A stretch of DNA of 64,000 nt, from the IMG/VR virus record IMGVR_UViG_3300044731_001604, positions 62,001-126,000 of that record, one strand, 5' to 3'. Below are positions 40,956-47,723 of this stretch, in pieces. The position numbers and the translations under genes were made by a program. The stretch is from a virus. Numbering within the stretch: position 1 is the stretch's first letter; every line of letters begins with the position of its first letter. The notes beneath the pieces are model-generated. The model was given only the letters and a program-made list of their open reading frames with translations, was not told where the DNA came from and ran no database searches.

Positions 40956-41202
40956 CTGTAACCTCATTTCCGTCTCTATCCAATTTGTAGATAGACATTA
41001 TTTTTTGTATAGCATTTTCATTTAAAAACCATGCCAAAGCTTGGATCGCGGCAATGATTAGAACAACTTTTGAATATATTGGCTTGTCTGATGGAATTGT
41101 AAAGTACCAAAGAACTAACGCAATTGCTAGAAATCTTGAGAATTTACTAGCACTTACAGTTTTTTTAAGTTCTTTTTTAGCCAAATCTTTAAATTCTATC
41201 AT
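40948..41202 (-). CDS. Small membrane protein, 84 aa
   Basis: Two hydrophobic segments (RFLAIALVLWYFTIPS; SKVVLIIAAIQALAWFL) are separated by a short loop, with a charged N-terminus (EFKDLAKKELKKTVSASKFS) and tail. A hairpin inner-membrane topology is likely, and a holin-like role is possible but unsupported. AGAGG precedes ATG 41202. It overlaps the next gene by eight bases. Confidence 0.55.
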   Translation of the reverse strand: MIEFKDLAKKELKKTVSASKFSRFLAIALVLWYFTIPSDKPIYSKVVLIIAAIQALAWFLNENAIQKIMSIYKLDRDGNEVTDE

Positions 41203-41220
41203 TTTACCTCTTACAATATC

Positions 41221-41233
41221 TATACCACATTAT
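41221..41233 (-). promoter_or_regulatory. TGTGGTATA extended -10-like box
   Basis: The 13 bases TATACCACATTAT (plus strand) are identical to those at 1868-1880. On the minus strand they read ATAATGTGGTATA, an extended -10-like sequence 19 bases ahead of ATG 41202. Confidence 0.4.
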
Positions 41234-41766
41234 CCATTAGTTTTATTAGTGTTTTCTTTATATTTTTTATTTAATTCTTTTCTTTTTTGTTTAACTTGCG
41301 CATTACTTGGATATTCATCGTGTTCATAATAATGGTAATATATAAATATATCTAGTTCGATGTCAACTTTTATTTTCCAAGTTGGAATTTTAATGCCAAT
41401 CTCATGCGCAATGGTTTCTCTATATACAGAGTCATCCCTCTCTTCTTTAAAGACAGCATATCTTTCTTTTTTAGTTAGAGGTGAACCGTCATGATTTTTA
41501 TTTAAGATTCGAGATAACTCGCTAGAGAACGATCTTTCTTGATAAACCCAGGCCATGTGATGAGCTAGCTCATGCAAGAAGTTTAAAATCATTTGAGTTT
41601 TACTTTGATTTTTCCAAGCAAATAGGGTAAGCTCGACAGTATTGTCTTCTGCAACTGTCCATGTAGCGCCTGCAGAACCAGGCTTATGTTTTTTAAAAAA
41701 CAGCTTGATTCCCAGACCTTCTGCGTATTTTATTAATCTTTCGATTTCATTATCTCTTATGCCCAT
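41230..41766 (-). CDS. HExxH zinc-metallopeptidase-like protein, 178 aa
   Basis: The motif ILNFLHELAHHMAWVYQE (HELAH, about 64-68) is the zinc-binding and catalytic signature of small metallopeptidases such as ImmA/IrrE or SprT types. A later ETIAHEIGIKI could give a third ligand. The C-terminal 30 residues are basic and Q/K-rich. ImmA-type enzymes cleave repressors and SprT-type act on DNA-bound proteins; the sequence does not decide between them. It has its own CCTAATCT motif. Confidence 0.65.
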   Translation of the reverse strand: MGIRDNEIERLIKYAEGLGIKLFFKKHKPGSAGATWTVAEDNTVELTLFAWKNQSKTQMILNFLHELAHHMAWVYQERSFSSELSRILNKNHDGSPLTKKERYAVFKEERDDSVYRETIAHEIGIKIPTWKIKVDIELDIFIYYHYYEHDEYPSNAQVKQKRKELNKKYKENTNKTNG

Positions 41767-41794
41767 ATCGTATTGCCGCCTTGTGATCCTATTA

Positions 41795-41802
41795 AGATTA
41801 GG
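41795..41802 (-). promoter_or_regulatory. CCTAATCT motif, copy 11
   Basis: Minus-strand CCTAATCT 28 bases before ATG 41766, in the 68-base gap after the exonuclease gene. Confidence 0.5.
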
Positions 41803-41834
41803 AATAAGACCGTTGTTTAAAAACTTTAATTAAA

Positions 41835-42416
41835 TTAAACACTTAGCATTACTCTTGCTGCCTCTAAACACAATAAAGCATCGTATTTCGCCGTGTGCAG
41901 CTCTCCCTTTTCTATATCTATTTTTAGGGCCTGAGCTAGCTTGCCCAAAGAGAGATACGTGTTCTTAGGCAACTTCCCTTGTATCTTTAATGCTAGCCCC
42001 AGAGTCACTGTATCTAATGAGTGGTAGCTTATATAATTATTCCACAAAGATTCTTTTAGCAATTGATTAACAATAAATGATATGTCAAATTTTACATTAT
42101 GTCCCATTGGAATCAATTTATTTGTACCGTTATTAGACCTACTTTGAATAAATGTATATAGCGCTCTAGATGCATCTGTTAAAGATAGGGCCTCTGCGTC
42201 ATGTTTTACTAGATCAATTTTATTTACCTTCATGGCCCCAGCAGTGACGTTATATGGGCTGTTGTTATCTGGTTTAATTTTAATATCTAATTCACTATGG
42301 ATAGTCATATTTCCGTCTGAATTTCTTGTAACGATAGCTGCATACATAGACAATAGGCTATTAATCGTTGAATCTAATCCACCAGTTTCAGTATCTAACA
42401 ACAAAAACGTTTCCAT
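41835..42416 (-). CDS. DnaQ/RNase T-type 3'-5' exonuclease, 193 aa
   Basis: ATG 42416 has GGGGAAT upstream; the longer frame to 42437 is inside the kinase gene. The three DEDDh motifs are present: LLLDTETGGLD (Exo I), PMGHNVKFDISF (Exo II) and HTAKYDALLCLE (Exo III, with the catalytic His). It should remove nucleotides from DNA or RNA 3' ends, and could act in proofreading, repair or host RNA decay. It follows a dNMP kinase in a nucleotide-metabolism pair and overlaps no other domain. Confidence 0.85.
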   Translation of the reverse strand: METFLLLDTETGGLDSTINSLLSMYAAIVTRNSDGNMTIHSELDIKIKPDNNSPYNVTAGAMKVNKIDLVKHDAEALSLTDASRALYTFIQSRSNNGTNKLIPMGHNVKFDISFIVNQLLKESLWNNYISYHSLDTVTLGLALKIQGKLPKNTYLSLGKLAQALKIDIEKGELHTAKYDALLCLEAARVMLSV

Positions 42417-42417
42417 T

Positions 42418-43089
42418 TTATTCCCCAAGTAAGGCATCTACTTGCCCATAAAGATAATTTAAAGATCCTTTATTATCTAGTATAGCATCAAAATTATAAT
42501 TATCCAAGTCTCTTTCTGATGAGTCTATATTAGAGGTAGTATCAAATCTATTTACTCTTACAAATTTAATTGTACTTGAAAAATGTTCAAGAAGAGTATT
42601 GGCTTCGTTAATAAACCTTAAATCTGTTATTACTATGTTTCCAGACATAGTTTTTATTTTATTAATTCCGACGTCTACCCAATAATTTGGGTTAACAGAT
42701 CTGGCCATGGCTCCTTGTATTAAAAGGAGTGACCTTGGCGTGTGAAATAGCTTTTTCATGCCGTCTGCGAAAAAGCCCTCCATTGATCCGGTTGTTTTAT
42801 TTAGCATTATGTTAACTGCTTTTTTGTTATCGCTTGTTTTAAAGTGTTGAACCAGTTCATTGCAGACTAATTTTGAAACTCCGTCTTGCGGTACGACTGG
42901 ATATTTTTCCAGCGCCGAGTCTTTCAATAGTCTATCGTCAAAATAATTTCTTGGAATTTGAAAAGTTTTTGATGTAGCATCTTTGAGGGTATCTGCAAAC
43001 GATACTCTAGCATAGCCATAATTGTTAACCAGATAGTCGGCCACTGTATCTTTACCAGATCCTGCCCACCCACTTAATGCTATAATCAT
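42418..43089 (-). CDS. Deoxynucleoside monophosphate kinase-like, 223 aa
   Basis: The Walker A-type loop ALSGWAGSGKDTVADYL (residues 4-20) is followed by RVSFADTLKDATSKTFQIP. A C-terminal ITDLRFINEANTLLEHF segment has the conserved DxR(F/Y)xxE pattern of T4 gp1-type dNMP kinases. It would phosphorylate dNMPs to supply precursors for phage DNA synthesis. The length is normal (about 220-240). It is the first gene of a short nucleotide-metabolism pair with the exonuclease. Confidence 0.82.
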   Translation of the reverse strand: MIIALSGWAGSGKDTVADYLVNNYGYARVSFADTLKDATSKTFQIPRNYFDDRLLKDSALEKYPVVPQDGVSKLVCNELVQHFKTSDNKKAVNIMLNKTTGSMEGFFADGMKKLFHTPRSLLLIQGAMARSVNPNYWVDVGINKIKTMSGNIVITDLRFINEANTLLEHFSSTIKFVRVNRFDTTSNIDSSERDLDNYNFDAILDNKGSLNYLYGQVDALLGE

Positions 43090-43119
43090 GCCAACCTCTG
43101 TTTATTTAAAAATTTTATT

Positions 43120-43311
43120 TTATTTTTTATTTATAATGTGAAAATATATTTGCATGAAGAGCGTGGTATAATGCTCTTCGTATATTTTATACCTAATCCC
43201 ATAATAAATATCTTTGCTACGTATGTTTTCATCAACTTGATGATGAGTTTGTATCTTCAATTGTTCATAAATGAAGTTGCTAAAATTTTCAAATTGCTCG
43301 CGCTTTTTCAT
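43120..43311 (-). CDS. MKKR-family small repeat protein, distant copy, 63 aa
   Basis: Begins MKKREQ and has clear tetrads (NFIYEQLKIQTHHQVDENIR, then DIYYGIRYKIYEEHYTTLFM). It is isolated from the main array by about 27 kb, on the opposite strand, between a dNMP kinase and a small SH3-like gene. This shows that the family disperses as single genes. Function unknown. Confidence 0.7.
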   Translation of the reverse strand: MKKREQFENFSNFIYEQLKIQTHHQVDENIRSKDIYYGIRYKIYEEHYTTLFMQIYFHIINKK

Positions 43312-43319
43312 TTAATGCC

Positions 43320-43547
43320 CTATACGGAATCACTTTTAACTAATTCAAAACAACTTGTATACCACCAGTCTTCATTTCCAAGTTCATTTTTTTCTATATA
43401 CAACTGGTCTTTATATTTACAGTCTACATGTTTTACGACTTTAGATACTTTGTAGATGCCATTTTCTTTAATAGTTACACCGAAACGAGATTCAAAACCT
43501 TCTGGCTCTATGCATTTAACGATGTCTCCAACTTTAAATTCACTCAT
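43320..43547 (-). CDS. Small SH3-like hypothetical protein, 75 aa
   Basis: It opens with FKVGDIVKCIEPEGFESRFG followed by TIKENGIYKVSKVVKH and strands ending WWYTSCFEL, a pattern typical of small beta-barrel phage proteins. GGAGG precedes ATG 43547, and a sigma-70-like promoter sits just upstream. Function unknown. Confidence 0.6.
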   Translation of the reverse strand: MSEFKVGDIVKCIEPEGFESRFGVTIKENGIYKVSKVVKHVDCKYKDQLYIEKNELGNEDWWYTSCFELVKSDSV

Positions 43548-43565
43548 AAAACCTCCGATATTTAT

Positions 43566-43594
43566 ATAATATCAAAGTATGATTTAAAATGCAA
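43566..43594 (-). promoter_or_regulatory. Sigma-70-like promoter
   Basis: Minus-strand TTGCAT (43589-43594), 17 bases, TATTAT (43566-43571), with ACTTTGA just before the -10. The same ACTTTGATATT sequence recurs in the promoter at 46851. It starts transcription toward the SH3-like and MKKR genes. Confidence 0.65.
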
Positions 43595-43652
43595 GAATTA
43601 TTTTGAAAAAAGAACTGGCCGGTCGCTACCCCAGCAATACACTTACTAAAGT

Positions 43653-43769
43653 TCAATATAATTGAGTATTTATACGATTACCTTTGCATTCAGCGCAGTC
43701 TATTGTCTTTCCCATGCGTTCTAGCAGTATCTTTTTGATACTACAGCTTCCGCATCTCAGTTCTAAAAT
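43653..43769 (-). CDS. Com-like zinc-ribbon peptide, probable ATT start, 38 aa
   Basis: Directly after the lipoprotein stop, in frame, the sequence reads (ATT)LELRCGSCSIKKILLERMGK then TIDCAECKGNRINTQLY. Two C-x-x-C knuckles 16 residues apart and the opening x-L-E-L-R-C-G-x-C match the Mu Com / zinc-ribbon peptides, which begin M-x-x-I-R-C-x-x-C. No ATG, GTG or TTG gives this N-terminus; ATT at 43769 does. If real, it is a 38-residue nucleic-acid-binding or translational regulator. Confidence is limited by the rare start codon and weak ribosome binding site. Confidence 0.5.
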   Translation of the reverse strand: MLELRCGSCSIKKILLERMGKTIDCAECKGNRINTQLY

Positions 43770-43991
43770 TTATTTCTTTTCAATAATACCCTGCATAGCA
43801 GAGCAATAACTATAGGCTAAGTCAGACGATATGGCAGGATTCTCTCTTTTATAGCTATTAATACAATTAACTAGGCTAAAATCCATTTTTGTTGGTTCTG
43901 ATGAACAGCCTGCTATAAGCGTTGCGATTACTACTATGAGCGCAATTGAGAACAGAATTGCTGCTATTGGGGCTACTATATATCTTTGCAT
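43770..43991 (-). CDS. Phage-encoded lipoprotein, 73 aa
   Basis: The start at ATG 43991 has AGAGG upstream. The signal peptide MQRYIVAPIAAILFSIALIV ends in VIATLIAGCSSEPT, where LIAG-C is a lipobox, so Cys would be lipidated after cleavage. The mature part of ~43 residues has two more cysteines. Small phage lipoproteins can block superinfection or act as outer-membrane spanins; nothing here decides. A TGTGGTAT box lies about 25 bases upstream. Confidence 0.7.
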   Translation of the reverse strand: MQRYIVAPIAAILFSIALIVVIATLIAGCSSEPTKMDFSLVNCINSYKRENPAISSDLAYSYCSAMQGIIEKK

Positions 43992-44013
43992 TTTAAACCT
44001 CTTTATATTATCA

Positions 44014-44022
44014 AATACCACA
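44014..44022 (-). promoter_or_regulatory. TGTGGTATT extended -10-like box
   Basis: Minus-strand TGTGGTATT upstream of the lipoprotein gene, overlapping the end of the previous gene's downstream gap; it matches the boxes at 1868-1922 and 41221. Confidence 0.35.
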
Positions 44023-44023
44023 A

Positions 44024-44308
44024 TTAATATTCATCTGCTAATTTATGTAGTTTTTTAGACAATTGCCATAAATCACTTTGTGTTCGTTTATAGCACAGCT
44101 TATAGAACGCTGAGACTAATCTATCATCAAAGTCATGTGAGACATCTCTACATAATCTTCCAGATTTGTTTATTGAAAGTGCTGGAATATCTCTACAGAT
44201 TGTTTTTTTTAGGTTTTTTTCTGGAATATAGCAGGGCCATGCACCTTCTTCTAGGAAGTGGTGCAAATATCCATAATATTTGTATGCCAATTTATCATAT
44301 TTAGTCAC
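44024..44308 (-). CDS. Hypothetical protein, 94 aa
   Basis: Helical, tyrosine- and lysine-rich (MTKYDKLAYKYYGYLHHFLE, then SDLWQLSKKLHKLADEY) with three cysteines. No membrane segment. It belongs to the run of small genes at 43-47 kb. Function unknown. Confidence 0.55.
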   Translation of the reverse strand: MTKYDKLAYKYYGYLHHFLEEGAWPCYIPEKNLKKTICRDIPALSINKSGRLCRDVSHDFDDRLVSAFYKLCYKRTQSDLWQLSKKLHKLADEY

Positions 44309-44323
44309 AAAAGCCTCTTTTGA

Positions 44324-44719
44324 TTATTTACTCTCTATCTCTAATTGTGCGCTGTTAATATTATATATAGGATAGTATTTTCCATCGCCATCAATAAAAA
44401 AGCCTCTTTCAAAGCAATAGGACAAATACTTTTCTGCGCGTCTTTTGCTAGTAAGCCTAATGTTGTGCGGTTCGCCAGTCTTTGTGTTTCTTGGCTCAAA
44501 ACCAGTAACATGCTTTGTTTGTACGCCGTCTTTAGTTTCAAAAGAAACGCAATATTTCGGTTTTAATTTTTCTTCTTCTAACCACTGTTCATCTTCTCTT
44601 CTTATTTTTTCTCTATCTGGATTTTCAATCCGAATTATGTAATATATGCGTCCAGCTAAAGTTATTAAAAATGCAAATGCAGCCAATGTGAAGTATATTA
44701 CAAATGTATAAAAGTCCAT
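44324..44719 (-). CDS. N-terminally anchored membrane protein, 131 aa
   Basis: Residues 4-28 (YTFVIYFTLAAFAFLITLAG) form a membrane anchor; the following ~100 residues are charged (RIENPDREKIRREDEQWLEE) then beta-rich (KYCVSFETKDGVQTKHVTGF). It is probably attached to the inner membrane with a soluble domain. It overlaps nothing and starts one base after the next gene's stop. Function unknown. Confidence 0.55.
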   Translation of the reverse strand: MDFYTFVIYFTLAAFAFLITLAGRIYYIIRIENPDREKIRREDEQWLEEEKLKPKYCVSFETKDGVQTKHVTGFEPRNTKTGEPHNIRLTSKRRAEKYLSYCFERGFFIDGDGKYYPIYNINSAQLEIESK

Positions 44720-44720
44720 A

Positions 44721-45095
44721 TCAACCTTCCTTTAAAAGGATGCCATTAAGATAATTCTTACATTTAATTAGTTCGTTGTCAATATAATTCTTATTATTTA
44801 GAAGTCTGTTTCTTGGTGACGGGTGTGGTAGTTTAAAGTGTTCTATTTTGAGACTTTCCAGTACTTTTGATGAATTGTTTCCAAGGGCGATACATTTAAA
44901 TCCCTGAGATGCTAGGTCGAATATTTTCGACTTGTCTGCATCTGTATGGCTATTGAGTAGTAAGTATCCAGGTATACCCATATAATGGGTCCATTTTATT
45001 AAATTGGAATGTGATTTAGTACCAACAAACGGTACTTTTTGGTCTAAATTCTTTGAACTTGGTCTATCTCCAATAAAAACAATTTTATGTTTCAT
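44721..45095 (-). CDS. Uracil-DNA-glycosylase-superfamily-like protein, 124 aa
   Basis: The N-terminus KIVFIGDRPSSKNLDQKVPF followed by VGTKSHSNLIKW resembles motif 1 of family 4/5 and phage UDG-like proteins (GxxPS...PFVGxxxxxL). KLPHPSPRNRLLNN resembles motif 3 (HPSPxN). The middle (IALGNNSSKVLESL) fits the family. It may recognise or process modified or uracil-containing DNA. It lacks the larger C-terminal part of active family 4 enzymes (about 200 residues), so activity is uncertain. Confidence 0.6.
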   Translation of the reverse strand: MKHKIVFIGDRPSSKNLDQKVPFVGTKSHSNLIKWTHYMGIPGYLLLNSHTDADKSKIFDLASQGFKCIALGNNSSKVLESLKIEHFKLPHPSPRNRLLNNKNYIDNELIKCKNYLNGILLKEG

Positions 45096-45291
45096 TTTTT
45101 AATAAATCCTGTGGCTCGATCCAAGCTTTTAATTGGATTTCTAATTCCACTATACCACATTCTTCCCAACAAGGTCTAGCTTTTTTAAGCTCTTCTATAC
45201 TAGAATATAGCGGCATTTTGCCCTCAAGATCTGGGGCTTCGCCAATTTCGCACTGCCAATCAATGCCGCAAGCATACAGCTTTCTACTCAT
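45085..45291 (-). CDS. Hypothetical protein, 68 aa
   Basis: A small soluble protein (KLYACGIDWQCEIGEAPDLE...LELQ-type end ELEIQLKAWIEPQDLL). It overlaps the UDG-like gene by 11 bases and the upstream gene by eight. A TGTGGTATA box occurs within its coding sequence at 45151-45160. Function unknown. Confidence 0.5.
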   Translation of the reverse strand: MSRKLYACGIDWQCEIGEAPDLEGKMPLYSSIEELKKARPCWEECGIVELEIQLKAWIEPQDLLKNET

Positions 45292-45505
45292 TTTCTGGTT
45301 CCCACTGGTTTACATGTTCAACATAGCTAAAAATATGATTTGGATCTTCCTTCTTTTCAAGAACTACTTTTCTTTTGATTTTAGGTGGCTCTGCGCCGAC
45401 CTCTTCCATTTTTTGTAAAATCTTTTTTGCCAATTCATTAGGAGTAACTGCACCAAATGCAGAACATTGCGCTTTAATAATTTCGATCATCTCACTTCTC
45501 TTCAT
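45284..45505 (-). CDS. MKRSE-type small helical protein A, 73 aa
   Basis: The start at ATG 45505, after GGGAGG, aligns with the neighbouring paralogue. It begins MKRSEMIEIIKAQCSAFG and contains KKILQKMEEVGAEPPK, the same MKRSExIExI...IL...M...G(A/M)EPPK skeleton as the next gene. A tandem duplicate pair of helical proteins. Function unknown. Confidence 0.6.
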   Translation of the reverse strand: MKRSEMIEIIKAQCSAFGAVTPNELAKKILQKMEEVGAEPPKIKRKVVLEKKEDPNHIFSYVEHVNQWEPENE

Positions 45506-45719
45506 CCTCAGCCTCCCATTCATTACCGCAGCCAATTTCAGAACATTTTCCAGTATCGCACTTTGATGGCGGCTCCATTCCAAAACCAAGCAGCATATCT
45601 AATATGCCAGAAGCTTTACGCTTATAATATGCCTGTTCTGTTTCGTTACTGTATTTTCTACTGGCAGCGGCATCCACCATCTCAGCAGCAATATGTTCAA
45701 TTATTTCACTTCGTTTCAT
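45492..45719 (-). CDS. MKRSE-type small helical protein B, 75 aa
   Basis: Begins MKRSEIIEHIAAEMVDAAAS and contains GILDMLLGFGMEPPSK, paralogous to the downstream gene (45284). The C-terminus has four cysteines (KCDTGKCSEIGCGN is three of them with spacing C-x4-C-x4-C), which the partner lacks. It overlaps the partner by 14 bases. Function unknown. Confidence 0.6.
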   Translation of the reverse strand: MKRSEIIEHIAAEMVDAAASRKYSNETEQAYYKRKASGILDMLLGFGMEPPSKCDTGKCSEIGCGNEWEAEDEEK

Positions 45720-45722
45720 AAT

Positions 45723-45860
45723 CTACCTTTTACTTCCGCAAGTTGCCCAATAAACTTGGGTTTCTCTTTTTTCAAATTTAATTAAACACGGAGCATCTGG
45801 AAAATGAACTGAACAATTCTTTTTTGCTGTTTGTAAATTTTGTGTATCAATTCTTGTCAT
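45723..45860 (-). CDS. Small cysteine-containing protein, possibly exported, 45 aa (or longer from ATT)
   Basis: An open frame begins at ATG 45860 (MTRIDTQNLQTAKKNCSVHF) and ends VYWATCGSKR. The same frame is open further upstream, to about 45926, and reads ITLILTISLSCPKTKIIGFN, a hydrophobic leader followed by SC. With an ATT start just after the previous stop, this would be a lipoprotein-like signal peptide. The choice between these starts is open; nothing else occupies 45720-45928. Confidence 0.4.
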   Translation of the reverse strand: MTRIDTQNLQTAKKNCSVHFPDAPCLIKFEKRETQVYWATCGSKR

Positions 45861-45928
45861 ATTATTATTAAAGCCGATAATTTTTGTTTTCGGGCATGAT
45901 AGTGATATTGTTAAAATTAATGTAATCC

Positions 45929-46183
45929 TTACTCGAACTCCATGGCCCTATCTACACAGTATTGTTTCAGTATTTCAATAGGTACAATACTACAATCATT
46001 TGCCCAGCAATTGTAATTAATTGCCATCTCGCAACCCTCTTCATAGGACTCTTTGTTAGATCTTTTAATGACGCCAGCACTTACTTGTTGCTCATCTAAT
46101 GCACCATTTCTAAATCCAAGTTTATAAGCTAAGTTGCCCATAGATATTGTGTATAGTAGCAGTATAATTATATTAGATCTCAT
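45929..46183 (-). CDS. Small exported or membrane protein, 84 aa
   Basis: The N-terminal 18 residues MRSNIIILLLYTISMGNLAY form a signal peptide or anchor. The rest is soluble with four cysteines (YEEGCEMAINYNCWANDCSI, QYCVDRAM), consistent with a periplasmic disulfide-stabilised protein. The gene precedes the cysteine-containing 45723 frame. Function unknown. Confidence 0.6.
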   Translation of the reverse strand: MRSNIIILLLYTISMGNLAYKLGFRNGALDEQQVSAGVIKRSNKESYEEGCEMAINYNCWANDCSIVPIEILKQYCVDRAMEFE

Positions 46184-46190
46184 ATAATGG

Positions 46191-46493
46191 CTATTTTCTT
46201 TTCAAATCTTTTTTTAATTGTTTAAAAATAATCTCAATTCTATTTAAGACTTTATCTATAAAATTTTTATTCTTTTTAAAAGTTCTAATGGTGACATAAG
46301 AATAGAACCCATTTTCTGCTTCCCACGCACCACGCTCTACGTTTTCACTTTGCTCTAATGGAACTTTCCATTTAGCGGCTCTATTTTTAATTTTTCTTTG
46401 TACTAATGGCAACGACATATAGGTCTCTAGCTCTTTTTCAGCCAAGTAGACCCCCGTATATTGGTAAATTTTTGCTTTCAATTTTAAAGACAT
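46191..46493 (-). CDS. Hypothetical basic protein, 100 aa
   Basis: ATG 46493 follows GAGGG; an in-frame ATG 15 bases upstream lacks a site. Lysine-rich (KLKAKIYQYTGVYLAEKELE at the start) with a helical basic C-terminus (FIDKVLNRIEIIFKQLKKDL). It could bind nucleic acid. It has no motif I recognise. It lies between two small membrane proteins. Confidence 0.55.
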   Translation of the reverse strand: MSLKLKAKIYQYTGVYLAEKELETYMSLPLVQRKIKNRAAKWKVPLEQSENVERGAWEAENGFYSYVTIRTFKKNKNFIDKVLNRIEIIFKQLKKDLKRK

Positions 46494-46508
46494 AGGTCCC
46501 TCTTGCAA

Positions 46509-46778
46509 TTATTTATTTGCATTTTTAAGCATTCTTCCAATTTTATTTAATTTGCGATCAACATCTGCTCTAAAAAGAGCTTGGTGCATTCTTTCGTAAT
46601 CCTGTGTCATAATTTCTTGGGAAAGTCTTTCCGCGTCTCTGTCAACACCAAGAGCATTTCTTAAAATAACTTTAAGTTTATTTCTATTTTTATAAAGGAT
46701 AACTACTGCCACAACTTCTGCTAAGATATATAATCCAAAAAGTGTTACAAGTACGAGGTTTAAATCAACTGATTCCAT
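46509..46778 (-). CDS. N-terminally anchored membrane protein, 89 aa
   Basis: Residues 6-29 (NLVLVTLFGLYILAEVVAVV) form a membrane segment. The remainder is a charged helix (NRNKLKVILRNALGVDRDAE, ADVDRKLNKIGRMLKNANK). It begins after AAGGAG, downstream of a sigma-70-like promoter and a structured leader. Function unknown. Confidence 0.6.
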   Translation of the reverse strand: MESVDLNLVLVTLFGLYILAEVVAVVILYKNRNKLKVILRNALGVDRDAERLSQEIMTQDYERMHQALFRADVDRKLNKIGRMLKNANK

Positions 46779-46801
46779 AAAAGTCTCCTTATTAAAAGTT
46801 C

Positions 46802-46844
46802 GTAGACATCTTCCACCTGTAATTCGGCTACATCGCCTGTCTAC
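46802..46844 (-). promoter_or_regulatory. Structured 5' leader (possible cis-regulatory RNA)
   Basis: On the minus strand GTAGACA and TGTCTAC (43 bases overall) form a 7-bp closing stem. Inside it, GGC-GATGTA-GCC is a second short hairpin whose loop (TGTA) could pair with TACA downstream, giving a pseudoknot. It lies between a sigma-70-like promoter and the ATG of the 89-aa membrane protein, a typical place for a cis-regulatory RNA. It matches no riboswitch class I can name. Confidence 0.45.
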
Positions 46845-46850
46845 AAAAAT

Positions 46851-46879
46851 AGAATATCAAAGTTTTAATAAAAAAACAA
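46851..46879 (-). promoter_or_regulatory. Sigma-70-like promoter
   Basis: Minus-strand TTGTTT (46874-46879), 17 bases, TATTCT (46851-46856). ACTTTGATATT around the -10 is shared with the promoter at 43566. It drives the small-gene block 46778 to about 43770 through the structured leader. Confidence 0.6.
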
Positions 46880-46882
46880 GTA

Positions 46883-47563
46883 TTATTTCAATAATTTTTG
46901 GGATGTCTCATTTTGAGACGATTCAGTTACTTTAATTGATTCATTGAAGAGCAGTGCAAACCACAACCAGATAGTTTGGCAAATTTGCTTGTTTGACATG
47001 CCAGTATCCAATTCTGTTTCGTGTACGTTTTCATCAACTATCATTATACTTGGATCTGAAGTATTAACCCATACAAAGCGGTTTATTTGTATATACCGCT
47101 CTCTGAGTTTGTCTATAGTTTCTGAGTATGTAATTGTTTTGGCTAACTCATTAGCCATTGTGATAAACTCTTCTACTGTATCGCCATGTTGCATGTTATG
47201 TTCTGCTAAATCTTCTGCTAATTCTTTTTTAAAATATTCAAGTGTTGCGATAGTGAAGCCGTGAACTTCTTTTGTTAATACTGGGGATTGGCTTTTTTTA
47301 AACAATCTATTAAAGATATTTTTAATAAATGTGAGTGATAACACTGGCACTTTAACTACAAAATACACCTGTGTGAATTGATGACCTTCTTTGCCAGATA
47401 TATTTACTTTTGCTTCGTTGTTTGTAAGACATTTATTAATACTGTCCGAAAAATCTTTGTCACTCTTAAAAAGAACTTGTTTTTTAAGTTGTTCTTTTAT
47501 TGAAATGTTAACTTTGTTGTGTGTATGTTTTTTAGATAAGTGACTATTGGGACCATCGGGCAT
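46883..47563 (-). CDS. Hypothetical protein, 226 aa
   Basis: Soluble, mixed alpha/beta, with KVNISIKEQLKKQVLFKSDK, FTQVYFVVKVPVLSLTFIKN and a C-terminal tryptophan-rich helix (QICQTIWLWFALLFNESIKV). The last could be membrane-associated. It has its own sigma-70-like promoter and no other recognised feature. The promoter points to early expression. Not assigned. Confidence 0.55.
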   Translation of the reverse strand: MPDGPNSHLSKKHTHNKVNISIKEQLKKQVLFKSDKDFSDSINKCLTNNEAKVNISGKEGHQFTQVYFVVKVPVLSLTFIKNIFNRLFKKSQSPVLTKEVHGFTIATLEYFKKELAEDLAEHNMQHGDTVEEFITMANELAKTITYSETIDKLRERYIQINRFVWVNTSDPSIMIVDENVHETELDTGMSNKQICQTIWLWFALLFNESIKVTESSQNETSQKLLK

Positions 47564-47581
47564 ATTTACTCCTGTATTAAT

Positions 47582-47610
47582 ATTGTCTCATACTTAACAG
47601 TTGCCGTCAA
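47582..47610 (-). promoter_or_regulatory. Sigma-70-like promoter
   Basis: Minus-strand TTGACG (47605-47610), 17 bases, GACAAT (47582-47587; four of six -10 matches), 19 bases before ATG 47563 with AGGAG in between. Confidence 0.55.
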
Positions 47611-47645
47611 GAAAAAAAAATAATTGCTGTTTTAAAACAACAAGA

Positions 47646-47721
<76 letters not shown>

Positions 47722-47723
47722 AC

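Noticed and set aside
44721-45095. Fully functional family 4 uracil-DNA glycosylase
   Set aside because: Only 124 residues are present and the iron-sulfur cysteines typical of family 4 are not visible.
46802-46844. A named riboswitch such as fluoride or preQ1
   Set aside because: The conserved core bases of those classes are not present; only the generic stem and pseudoknot possibility remains.
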